Source: Chlamydomonas reinhardtii
Taxonomy: Eukaryota; Chlorophyta; Chlorophyceae; Chlamydomonadales; Chlamydomonadaceae
Assembly (NCBI RefSeq): GCF_000002595.2
Contig: NC_057015.1
Coordinates: 9,315,442-9,379,441 of the forward strand
DNA length: 64,000 nucleotides
Direction: 5' to 3'
The notes under the pieces are model-generated. The model searched no databases and was not told the origin of the DNA. It was given only the letters and a program-made list of their open reading frames with translations. This document shows, piece by piece, positions 37,001 through 45,780 of this stretch. The translations under genes were made by a program, and so were the position numbers. Position 1 is the stretch's first letter. The number at the start of each line of letters is the position of its first letter.

Positions 37001-40000
37001 GGACAACCGCGCGGTGGGGAAAGGACAGCAGGCTGCTGCTCGCGCCCGTCGGCGACGGCGCGGCGCTGCCGCTGTAGCTGCTGCTGCCGAGGCCTCGGAG
37101 GGCCAGGCTGCTGCGGCTGGTGCTGATGCTACTGCTGCTACCGCGGACCCCACCCGCGGAGCTGCGCAGGCCGAGCCCGCCGGGTGGCTGCGCAGGCCGG
37201 GCCCGCCGTTGTCCCACCCAACTGGCTGAGAATCCGGGTTCACTGCTGCAATGGCTGTGGCGGCGAACACGCTGATGCTGTCGTACAGCTGCTGTCGTAC
37301 ACACCGCCCCCCGCCGCCGCAGACGTAGCAGCATTGACAGCTGCTGAAAACTGCAAGGGAACATTCTGAGGGCAAGGGGCGAAGCCGCCGCCAGCGCCAT
37401 AGGCGCCAGCGGCTCAGCAGCAATATGCTGCTAGTGCATGGTGGTCCGCACCAGCACCAGAGGCGCTAGCGCAAGAGCAGGTTGGGGACAGATGTGTCGC
37501 CACAACAACACCGCACAGGCTTGCCCGCCCAGTCCCAACTGCGGCGAACGAGAATACTGCGAAGCCCATTGGCCCACTGCACGTCCCACATCACAAATGA
37601 ATTGCCACTTACACAGCAGATAGCCTGGCAAGGGCTACCATCACCGCTGCCCACTGGTATGGTGATGAGATGCTGCGCCTGCCGCCGCTGCTTTACGGCG
37701 CGGCGGAACCAGGGTTGGCCATTTGCCGCCGCTGCCCGCAGGCGCGGCAGCACTTCCCGCCACCAGCGCTGCGGCATCGCTGTTACTGCCAGCCGCACGC
37801 ATGCTTAGGCGGGGAAATAGCTTCGACCGTCCTGACTCCGGGAGAAGCGCGATAGGGCAGGCTGCAGACGCCACGCCTGGGCTGCCAACACACACCCCAC
37901 TGCTGCGACTCACGCCGAAATACAGAGGGAAGCTGCACGTGGCAGCGTGACATGGGAGCGGGGTAACGCATCTGCTGCACAGTTCCGCCGTCGCTGGCGA
38001 AACCTCCCCCTGCTACCGCACACCGCTGCTGCGAGTGCTGGAGATGAGCAACGTACCATAGGTCAGCAGCCGCCGTGCTAGCCGCATAAACTCAGAACGG
38101 CGACCTGCCGTCGCTGCTAATCACATAGCGCGCCGTTGCTGCTACTGCTGCTGGGCCGGGTCCGGCCGCGCTGTACGTAGCTTAGATGCTGAAGTCACTG
38201 CTGCTGGCGAAGTCTCCCAGCCCTCGCCAGCGCTGTGCACACCGCCACCGGTCATGCCGTGACTACCTGCGCACCCGCCGAAGCCATTGGCCCGGCGGCG
38301 CTGCAGGCGCGGAGGCATCACCACCGGTAACCCAATCCCGCGGCTGATACCCACACGTGAAGCACCTACTTGGAGGGCAGCAAGACCACCCGTAGTCCGC
38401 GGCCGCCGCAAAGACACACGTCCAGCGACGCCGCTGCCGCCGCCGTAGCTCGCAGGCACGGCGCGCTGCTTGCTGCTGCCACAACTGCAAAGTCGACTGC
38501 AGTGATGAGGCACAAGGGAGGGGGACAGCAGGCAGCCACCAAGGCACGGGGCCCCGGCACGCTGCTGCACAAGCGGGCACCCTGTGGCGGGCCGCTGCGC
38601 ACTGCTGTCTGCCGCTACCAACGCGAGGGACGCGCAGTAGCAGGCCTGCTGACGCTACGCTACTGCCGCGGTCTGCCAGCCCGCGGTCTCGCTATAGCTT
38701 CTGCGCCCGCCGGCACGTCAGTGACGCCGGCGGTGCAGGTGCCAAGGGCCCAGCGCTGACTATGCCGCCGCCAGCCCGACCAGGTCCATAAAGCACGATC
38801 AGCAGCACCACCATATCCCGCTGCCACCGCTGTCCACGCCGCGCGACGCCCCCGCAACTGCCAACCCCGCCAGCAGTTGAGCCCACTGCCCTACTGCTGC
38901 GGCGGTGGAGCTACGCTGAGGCACAATGCCCGCGACGCGACCGGTGGAGACACTCACTCAATATTGAAGTGCCCATGCAGGCTGCTGTGGCGATGACGCT
39001 GCTGCAGCACTGCAGTTGCTGTCGCCCCCGCAGCTGCTGCCGCCGCTGCAGCCCGAAGGGGCGCGGCGCGCGCGCTGCAGCCGCCGCAGCCGGTTGACTC
39101 GGCCGGGGCGCACAGCTCCCACCCCTAGACACCTGACGGCGAGGCGCCGGACTGCTGCTGGAGAGTAGACGCTCCGCGAAAGCAAGCAGTCGTCCGCCGA
39201 GAGGGAGACGAGGGGGGGAAGGAGAGCAAACCGAAAGCGTCCGGGTTTCGCACACCCGTTATCGCGACCTAACAAAGCCGGAGTCACTAAGCACAACCTA
39301 CCGCGCGCGGGTCACCGCAACGCGGGGCTCATAACCTGTTGGAGATATTGGGGTCGGCTGGCTAGGACTCACGGCGGGTGCGTTACACACGAGCGCAGCT
39401 ATGCTGCCTGGCACCGTATTGGGGGGTCTGGTCCGCTACATCCTGCGTGTGTAGTTAGCAAAACGTGCGCTCTAGCCGGGGCAATACCCCCCGGGCGCCA
39501 CGCCTGCGGCCTGGGACTGGCTGACAGACGTGACCGGCCACGAGCCGTCAACTGCCGCACTGACCTCGCCTATCACGCGGTTCGGGACGCAACCTTGCGG
39601 GACTCACGCCCGCAAACCCCAAATAACCAACACAAACCACCCTACCCAGCCCTACCCGCACCCACGCACCCCACCCTACTTGGTCCGCGCTGCTTCCCGA
39701 CCTTGTTCCCCTAACCTCGCAAACACCCCCTCCACCCCCACCCACCCACCCACCCCACCTCACATCCGCCACGCCTGCGCCCCGCCCTCAGCTGCCGGTG
39801 CTGCCGGAGCTGCTGCTGCTGCACACCGACGCGCACTTCATGGAGGCGCTGTGGCTGGGCGCCGGCAAGAACGAGTTCTCGCCGCGCCGCCGCGGGGCCT
39901 GCACACCGCAGGACGTGGAGGTGGGGCGCGCGGGAGGGGCGGGGCGGGGCGGGGCGGCCGCGGCCGCGGCCGACGGTAGGCAGTGGGGGACTGGCCGTGG

Positions 40001-40641
40001 GGACCGGGGGCGTGGCGCTTGGGGTGTTGACGAGGCCCTGAACGTGATCCACCTCCTCCCAACTACCCGTCGCCGCTCCCGCCCCAACCGCCCTAACAGC
40101 CCCCACCTGTCCCCCCCACCTGTCCCCCCCACCTGTCCCCCCCCCCCACCTGTTCCCCCCACCTGTCCCCCCCACCTGTTCCCCCCACCTGTCCCCCCCA
40201 CCTGTCCCCCCCCCCACCTGTTCCCCCCACCTGTCCCCCCCACCTGTCCCCCCCACCTGTCCCCCCCACCTGTCCCCCCCACCTGTCCCCCCCACCTGTC
40301 CCCCCCACCTGTCCCCCCCACCTGTCCCCCCCCCCCACCTGTTCCCCCCACCTGTCCCCCCCACCTGTTCCCCCCACCTGTCCCCCCCACCTGTCCCCCC
40401 CCCCACCTGTTCCCCCCACCTGTCCCCCCCACCTGTTCCCCCCACCAGATCTACAAGGCGGCGCTGCAGGAGCCCGGCTCCGTCACCGCCGCGCTCAACT
40501 ACTACCGCGCCACACTGCTGACGGAGGCGGGGCTGATGAAGCCGCACCCCGAGGTGTGCATGTGTATATGTGCGGCTGTGTGTGTGTGTGTGTATGTGTG
40601 TGTGTGTGGGTGTGTGTGTTTGTGTGTGTCTGTGCGTGTGG

Positions 40642-40696
<55 letters not shown>

Positions 40697-41738
40697 TACT
40701 CCCTCGCCCAAATAATCCCTCACACGCAGTGCTTGCTTGGACATCCCGCACGCATGGTGCGGACCCTTTCCCGTTGTGATAGCCTGCGAGACACCCACGC
40801 ACGATACCTGTGTGCTGCTCGTGTGGTTGCTCTGCGGCCCAGGTGGTGGCGGCGCTGCGGCGGCAGCTGGACATGCCCGTGCTGGTGGTGTGGGGCAAAC
40901 ACGACCACGCCCTGTGCCTCACAAACAACATCGACATCGACCAGGTAGGCGCGTGTGCGGACACGGCGGAGGCGCTTCCACCGCACAGACCCTAGCTAAT
41001 CGCCACGCCCTGCGGAGTTCCCTCATCTGCCGCACTAGGCGGCAGTGCCCCACCTCGCTTCCCTCATTCCTTCCATCCACCCTCTCTTGCCCCCACGTCG
41101 CTTTCCCTCTCTGCTCATCTGTCTGTCTGTGCCTCTCTCCATGTGTCTGCCTGCCTGTGTGTGTGCCTGTGCCACTGCCTGTCTGTGCACCCACCGTATG
41201 TCTCTGATGGCGCGCCTGTGTTCCTCTCTTATTGTGTGTGTATGTATGTGTGCGCGGTTGTTGCCGTCCTGTGCTGTGCTGGCGGCAGGTGGCCCCGCGT
41301 GTGCGGCTGCACGTGCTGCCCGAGGCCTCCCACTGGGTGCAGGCCGACGCCCCCGAGCGACTCAACGCCATCCTGGACCAGTGGCTGGCGGACAACCCCG
41401 TGTCGCCCACCGAGCACCTGGACACGGCGGCGGCGGCGGCGGCGGCGGGCAATGGCGGTGGCAGTGGGCTGCAGCAGCGCGGCGCGGCGGCGGCGGCGGC
41501 GGTTACGGCGGCGGCGGGAAGCGCGGGCAAGGCGGCAGCGGCGGTGGCGGCGGGCGTGACGTCCCAGGCGGTTACGGTGGCGGAGGCGGCGCAGGAGAAG
41601 GTGGTGGAGGTGGCGGAAGCGGCGCAGGAGAAGGTGGCGGAGCTGGCGGCGGCGGCGCAGGCGGCGGTGGAGGCGGCGGAGGAGGGCCTGCGCAGCCGGG
41701 CTAAGAAGCAGCAGCAGACGCAGCCGGCCAGTGAGTGA
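31022..41738 (+). CDS. EPHX4-like membrane-anchored epoxide hydrolase (alpha/beta fold)
   Basis: Eleven exons: 31022-31078, 31819-31925, 32507-32614, 33153-33266, 33663-33717, 34169-34271, 34525-34667, 39792-39921 (last coding base about 39920), 40449-40553, 40843-40944, 41289-41738; 490 residues in frame. Residues 30-50 form an N-terminal membrane anchor, as in animal EPHX3/4. Conserved parts are the oxyanion-type motif [11 protein letters not shown] (about 110), DMRGYNKSS, the nucleophile elbow HDWGG (Asp about 179), cap tyrosines in RSYYF (about 223) and NYYR (about 290), the charge-relay acid in WGKHDHALC (Asp about 328) and EASHW (His about 356). This is a complete Asp-Asp-His set, so an active hydrolase of epoxides, perhaps of fatty acids, is likely. 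An Ala-rich C-terminal extension of about 100 residues repeats AEAAQEKV. Intron 7 contains a 4.7-kb LTR element. Exon 1 is the least certain part. Confidence 0.85.
31286..31795 (-). other. antisense ORF inside intron 1 of the epoxide hydrolase gene
   Basis: An open frame of about 169 codons lies opposite to the host gene. Its middle part has unusually Lys/Ile-rich, protein-like sequence with the cysteine pattern [19 protein letters not shown], preceded by [13 protein letters not shown]. Composition differs from the GC-rich exons around it. It could be a relic of a mobile element or a small zinc-binding protein gene. No family was recognised. Confidence 0.25.
32010..32078 (-). repeat. intron-borne repeat family 2, copy A
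   Basis: On the minus strand it reads GTCGCTATGCTGCATCGC, then CCTTTGCG and TCCTTGTGCTCTTTAACAC. It matches 55440-55505 in the CNOT9 paralog. Here it lies in intron 2 of the epoxide hydrolase gene, antisense to the gene and behind a TG-rich tract that starts near the 5' splice site. Confidence 0.7.
33048..33128 (+). repeat. (CCA)n microsatellite
   Basis: A near-perfect CCA trinucleotide tract lies at the end of intron 3 of the epoxide hydrolase gene, ending about 25 bp before the acceptor at 33152. Confidence 0.95.
33536..33632 (+). repeat. intron repeat family 1, related tandem copies
   Basis: The block CTGGCTACGACTTCACTTC occurs twice. The second is followed by TTAATTAATCATGAATGTAA, the terminal block of family 1, about 30 bp before the 3' splice site of intron 4. 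Confidence 0.6.
33795..33862 (-). repeat. intron repeat family 1, left-half copy, reversed
   Basis: On the plus strand it reads GGGTTGTAGATACCAGCCC and then CAAACCCAATGCAATAGAG, the reverse complement of the left half of the unit. It lies in the 5' part of intron 5 of the epoxide hydrolase gene. Confidence 0.7.
34720..34790 (-). repeat. intron repeat family 1, left-half copy, reversed
   Basis: CCCGCCCAAACTATAATGAA followed by TCCAATGCAAAAGAGCGAGG is a diverged reverse copy in intron 7 of the epoxide hydrolase gene, upstream of the LTR element. Confidence 0.6.
34885..34889. repeat. target-site duplication, left
   Basis: CAAAC lies immediately left of the left LTR and is repeated right of the right LTR. 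Confidence 0.85.
34890..35185 (-). repeat. LTR (left; 3' LTR of the element)
   Basis: This 296-bp terminal repeat (TG...CA) is identical by eye to 39337-39632. Confidence 0.95.
35186..35196 (-). other. polypurine tract of the LTR element
   Basis: On the minus strand CCGAGGGGGAG directly precedes the TGTTGG start of the LTR. This is the usual position of the plus-strand primer and fixes the element's orientation. Confidence 0.65.
35543..37423 (-). other. internal ORF of the LTR element (gag/protease-like region)
   Basis: This is the internal coding remnant of the element. It holds the aspartic-protease-like DSG context followed by a Copia-type pre-integrase block, and ends in a long Arg/Ala-rich 18-residue tandem repeat. 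Listed only as a part of the fossil element, not as a host gene. Confidence 0.6.
35660..36260. repeat. 54-bp tandem repeat, about 11 copies
   Basis: The core CAGCGCGGTCGGCAGCCGCC recurs about every 54 bp, 11 times, with small variants (CATGAGG/CATAAGG, extra CCGGAGGT). The period is a multiple of three, so the repeat stays open in several frames (18-residue repeats). It lies inside the LTR element. Confidence 0.9.
39321..39336 (-). other. candidate primer-binding site of the LTR element
   Basis: On the minus strand GGTTATGAGCCCCGCG directly follows the 5' LTR. The position fits a tRNA primer site, perhaps a Met-type tRNA, but the match was not checked against the host tRNAs. Confidence 0.35.
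39337..39632 (-). repeat. LTR (right; 5' LTR of the element)
   Basis: This 296-bp terminal repeat is identical by eye to 34890-35185. Confidence 0.95.
39633..39637. repeat. target-site duplication, right
   Basis: CAAAC directly after the right LTR matches 34885-34889. Confidence 0.85.
40109..40447 (+). repeat. 13-bp minisatellite CACCTGTCCCCCC
   Basis: About 25 copies of a unit of 13-16 bp (variants CACCTGTTCCCC and longer C runs) fill the 3' end of intron 8 of the epoxide hydrolase gene up to its acceptor at 40448. Long ORFs reading Gly-Thr-Gly-Gly across it are artefacts. Confidence 0.95.
40577..40695 (+). repeat. (TG)n microsatellite
   Basis: A TG-rich tract begins about 25 bp after the 5' splice site of intron 9 of the epoxide hydrolase gene. 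Confidence 0.95.
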
Positions 41739-42160
41739 ATGTGCTAGATGCGTGTGAGGGAGATGGTGGGATGCTGGGGTCCAGTGCGCCCCTGAAGTTG
41801 ATTGATGACTGATGAGGTGACGGCATGTACGGAGAGTTAGACTACTTCACAGGATCTAGGACTCCTGTGGGCTAAGTGGGCAGCATAGTATACGCTGCAC
41901 TGTGATAATGGCCAGTAGTTTTGTGCTGAGAGTTACAACTAGATTGGGAAAGCGGGCACAGGTGTTCTCAAGGAGGCGCCTGGGGGCGCCGGGGCGGTTT
42001 GTGCGACGCGTGCTGGGTCAGCACTGGCGGATTACACGCATACAGATTACCTGCCGCTGGCGTGGACTCAGCTGGCGGATGAGCAAATGATAATGTATAC
42101 ATTTTGGACGGACGGGCATCTTGATACTTTGAGAGGGACAACATATAGAAACTCACAACA
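41739..42160. other. short intergenic spacer, epoxide hydrolase / PEX11
   Basis: About 420 bp hold the 3' UTR of the left gene and the promoter/5' UTR of PEX11. The right half is AT-richer. No clear TGTAA or TATA was seen. Confidence 0.4.
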
Positions 42161-43850
42161 ATGTCAAAACCCCAAGAGGACTTCCTCGACAAGACCTCAC
42201 GGTTCTTGGCCAAGCGCGAGGGTATTGATAAGGTTCGTTGTCAAGCAGCGGCCCCAATGGTCTCGGCAGGTTGCGGAGAGGTGCAAAACTGAAATTGCAG
42301 CCCTATTCTGCCTTCTGCAGACGCTTAAACTCCTCCGATATACAGCCAGACTCGTTGTATCTCTTCAACCAAAGGACCAGGAGCTGACGAAGCGGCTGGC
42401 AGCCTTCGAGAAGAGCGTCGGCGTGTCGCGGTAGGCCTGATAGTGTCGCGACACATGGCCGCGCTCAGGTTGGGCTTTGTCGCGGGTGGGTGCATAATTG
42501 AATATCCTGCTGCCTCCTACACGCAGAAAAGCGTTCCGTCTGGGCAAGTTTCTGCAAGACGTCAACAGCTTGCGCCACAGCCAAACCAAGGACGCGCAAT
42601 TCGTGCTTGAGCTGGTCGCGTATGGGGGCGAGGGCATCTACTACTTCCTGGAGCAGTTTACATGGCTCGTAAAGACCGGGGCGCTAAGCAAGGACCTGGA
42701 GGAGCGGCTGGCGTACGCGTCGGCCCTTGCGGAGCTGGTGGGCTACGCAGGGAACATCTGGCTGTCATTCCTGAAGCTGCAGAAGCTCATGCAGCAGGAG
42801 CGCGAGGTGGAGGCGACAATCACCAAGACATGCAAGGTGGGCAAGGCTGCGAAGCGGGCGCGAGAGCGTGGCGTGGGAGGTTGGCACGCGCGTGGCAAAC
42901 CGTGGCACACACACAGAGACGCGGCGTGTCCTCCCTGCCTCTATGCCCCCAGTTGTACGCCGCACCGGTACATGTGATGCGCACTTACACATGTACATCC
43001 AATCCCACTTCGCAGGAGGAGGGCGTGACGGACTCGGCTCTTGAGGCCAAGCTGGGGGCGGTGCGCTTCCAGCGGCGGCTGCGCACCGCCTTCATCGTGC
43101 AGGACCTGGCGGACAGCGTCATGGCGCTCAACGACGTGGCGGGTAGGGCGGGAGGGAGGGAGCGGGGGGTGGCGGGTAGGGCGGGAGGGAGGGACGGGAG
43201 GGAGGTAGGGAGCGAGGGGTGGCGGGATGGAGGGATGAGGGGTGGGGGGGAATGGGGGTGTGAGGGAGAGTGGGTGGTTGTGAGGGAGGGCGCCCAGCAC
43301 GGCGGGGCGCACTCGGGACACTCGGAGGGGGGCAGCGCGCGGCTGAGCCCGGGGGTGGCAGAAGCAGCTGGGGAGTGCCGGGGGGGGGCACACGGCGGCG
43401 GGGGACACATGACGTTGAGGGCAGGGACCGAGGGGACAGACACGTGCACCCGCGGAGGTCCACCTGGCAAGCACAGGGCCCAGACTGCCACCCCACACAG
43501 GTGGGGGTTAGGGGGGGCCCTCGCCACGACCCTGGAGCCAAACACACAGCGCCACCCGGCTGACCGCGCCTGTGCCCCACTGCCCTGCCAGCACCCCTCA
43601 CCGGGCAGCGCTACCCACGGCCCCACGTCCGCCAGCAGCCCCTTGGCCCCCTGCCGCCCTACACTGCCCCCAACCCCTCCTCGCAAGTCTCCCTCCTCTG
43701 CCCCCTAACCCGCCCCGCCCCTCCCGGCCGCTCGACCCCCCACCGCCCTGCGCAGGTGGCAAGATCCGCGGCATCAGCAGCCCGGTGGTGCTGGCGCTGG
43801 CGGGGCTGACGTCAGGCAGCATCAGCTTCTACAAGAACTGGAACCTGTAG
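42161..43850 (+). CDS. PEX11: peroxin 11, peroxisome division membrane protein
   Basis: Five exons: 42161-42232, 42321-42430, 42527-42836, 43016-43142, 43756-43850; 237 residues, the usual PEX11 length. The start MSKPQEDFLDKTSRFLAKRE is the amphipathic N-terminal helix. Then come LLRYTARLV, the family block RKAFRLGKFLQDV, a membrane-proximal VAYGGEGIYYFLEQFTWL, GYAGNIWLSFLKL, and a hydrophobic C-terminal segment before SISFYKNWNL. PEX11 proteins bind and bend the peroxisomal membrane and recruit the fission machinery; plants have several isoforms. Two donors are GTAGG, a minority type. Intron 4 is G-rich with local tandem repeats. No defect is visible. Confidence 0.9.
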
Positions 43851-44667
43851 GGCGTGTAGCTAGGTGACACGGCAGTAGCGGCAGCAGGAGCGACAGCAGC
43901 GGCAGTAGCAGGAGCTGCGGCGGCAGGAGGTGTGTGCTCGATGTCGGGTGGGCCGTGCAGCGGCAGCACGTGTCGAAGGAAGGACGGTAGGTCCTCCGGA
44001 CGGAGCCAATTGCCCCCAGGGCAGCGGTCCAGGGGCTGATAGCGGGCCGTGTGCGTGGCGGTGTGCGGGGAGTGCCGTGCTGCATCACGGGTGGGCGGTT
44101 GGTGACATGGTACCGTGGTGGGAAATGGATTCAAGAATTTGCTTTATTATCACCATGGACTGTTATTGACTTGGCTTGCTGTATTTGCTGTTGGACCAGA
44201 CGGCGACGCGAAGCGGGTGAGGCCGCGCGCGAGTGCGGGGATGTCGCTGCGCTGGTGATTGGACAAGGGCAAGGAAGCGGGCCGCCACTGCCCTGGGGCG
44301 GGCGGCGTGTCGTGGGGCTCACGTGTGGGGGGGCATGCCATGACCGTTCGGAGGTGACTCGTGCTCGCAGGATGTGGCTGGTAGGACTGATGCGAGCGGC
44401 TGCAATATGCCACCTGCTGCGCGAACCTGGAGGCCGGCAATGCGCAGGCAGGGAAGAGGGTGCACGACACGGCTTGCACGTATGTGTGGACACCCTTGCG
44501 CATATTACAACTGCCCGGCAGCAGCCCCCTGCCCCCTTCTTTGACTCGTACAATATGGTAGCCAAGCAATTGCAGCCTTGTACCGGTATGCTGCTGACGA
44601 TAATCCAGCTCTTGACGCAAGGGCCTTGGGACTAGGGGCTAGTGCAGACCTACGCAGTACAACACCT
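43851..44667. other. intergenic, no gene recognised
   Basis: This stretch includes the PEX11 3' UTR. Near 44150-44230 an AT-richer stretch is seen. No conserved coding sequence or TGTAA was found. Confidence 0.35.
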
Positions 44668-45780
44668 CTAACGCCTCTCTCGTTCATATCCACAACCTGC
44701 AAGACACGCGCCCGGCGCCACTGGCAGACAGCTACAGGTCAACAGCAGACTAAGCCCTTGGGGAGCCAAGAATGCACCCGCGTGTGACATGGACGTCTGG
44801 GTGGTGCGCACATCCTTTTGTTGCGTGCCATCCTGCTTTCCGGCCAGGGTCCGGGGGGAGAAGGTGTTCCCACCATGCCACTGGGAAAAAACACCAACAC
44901 CGTACGGTATCCCCAACCTCCTACTACTCAACCTCCACCACAGCACCACTCCATCTGCCTGCCAGCCTGCTGCCGCCTGCTCCTGCTGCCAGCCGCCCCC
45001 GGCTGACGGCTGCTGGGGGCACAGGTACTGCGGCCGCGGCGCGCCGTACCACGGGTGCTGCAGCAGCCACAGCATGTTGCGCGCCGCCTGCACGTCTCGG
45101 TCCCACAGGAGCTGCCGCTCCGACCCACCGCCCGCCGCCTGGCCGCACGCCCCGCACGAGCGTACGCCTGCGCCAGCTGCGCGCCGCCCACGGCCGCGAC
45201 GCCGCGCTGACGTGCTTGCCGCCTCCGCCGCGGGGAACCACCAGCTTGCATAGCCACGCCGCCTCATCCGTATCCGCCCCGCACGTGGATTAGCAGATGG
45301 AGGTGCGGTGCTCCCACACATCCACCAGCTCCAGCACATGCCGCCCGCTCTCGCGTACCCGCATGACGCCGCGCATGAGCGCGGCGCACAGCGCGCTGGC
45401 CGGCGGCACCCGCAGCTCCCCGCGCCTGTCAGGGCTGCAGCCGGGGCCGCCCAGCCCGATCACCAGCGGCCGGCCCAGGGGCTCGCCGCACACCGCAGCT
45501 GCCGCAGCAGTCCGCCAGCCGCGCGGTCCAGCGCCCGCCGCCGCCGGCACATCCGCCGCATCCGCCACCGCGGGCGCACCGGCGGCTCCTGCAGGTACGC
45601 CTGCTGCGCAGTGCGGCCGCGTGCTGCTGCTCGGCCTGCAGCGCCGTGGAGCGCCACTTGGCCGCCACGCAGTTGCGCAGCCCACCCGCGGCCGACAGCG
45701 CTTCCACGGCTGTGGCGGCACCGCATCAGCACTGCTGCCGGCGGCGAGAAGCTGCGCCGACAAGAACTCCTACAATCTGT
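44668..45780 (-). pseudogene. Fanzor/TnpB-like RNA-guided nuclease relic
   Basis: On the minus strand, pieces of a TnpB/Fanzor C-terminal half occur in the right order. First is VIGLGGPGCSPDRRGE, resembling the segment before RuvC-II. Next is VDVWEHRTSIC (about 45325-45293), matching the conserved RuvC-II context V-D-E-x-R-T-S-x-x-C. Then come a zinc-finger-like STCGADTD, a second pair RSCGACG (near 45156), and LWDRDVQAARNML (near 45102), the RuvC-III D-R-D-V-x-A-A-R-N signature. The pieces lie in different frames, with at least one in-frame stop just after TSIC and one frame change before RSCGACG. The RuvC-I aspartate was not located. The gene is therefore broken, unless undetected introns explain the breaks. 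Fanzors occur in many eukaryotic transposons, including those of green algae. Ends of a carrier element were not found. Confidence 0.6.

Larger units (their letters stand above)
34890..39632 (-). mobile_element. Copia-like LTR retrotransposon, short non-autonomous copy
   Basis: Two direct repeats of 296 bp (34890-35185 and 39337-39632) begin TGTTGG and end CCAACA. By eye they are identical. The element is flanked by the 5-bp duplication CAAAC (34885-34889 and 39633-39637). A purine tract next to the left LTR and the reading direction of the internal ORF place it on the minus strand. The internal ORF contains a Copia-type protease/pre-integrase-like block ([14 protein letters not shown], then [18 protein letters not shown]). 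I could not recognise an integrase or reverse transcriptase/RNase H part, so the copy does not look whole and would need helper proteins. Apparently identical LTRs and a perfect target duplication indicate a very recent insertion. It lies in intron 7 of the epoxide hydrolase gene, antisense to it. Confidence 0.9.

Noticed and set aside
35543-37423. 626-codon minus-strand ORF as a host gene
   Set aside because: It lies between two LTRs and carries a Copia-type protease-like block, so it belongs to the fossil element.
39711-40964. 417-codon minus-strand ORF rich in Gly-Thr-Gly-Gly-Asp-Arg-Trp
   Set aside because: It is a translation of the 13-bp minisatellite and TG tract inside an intron.
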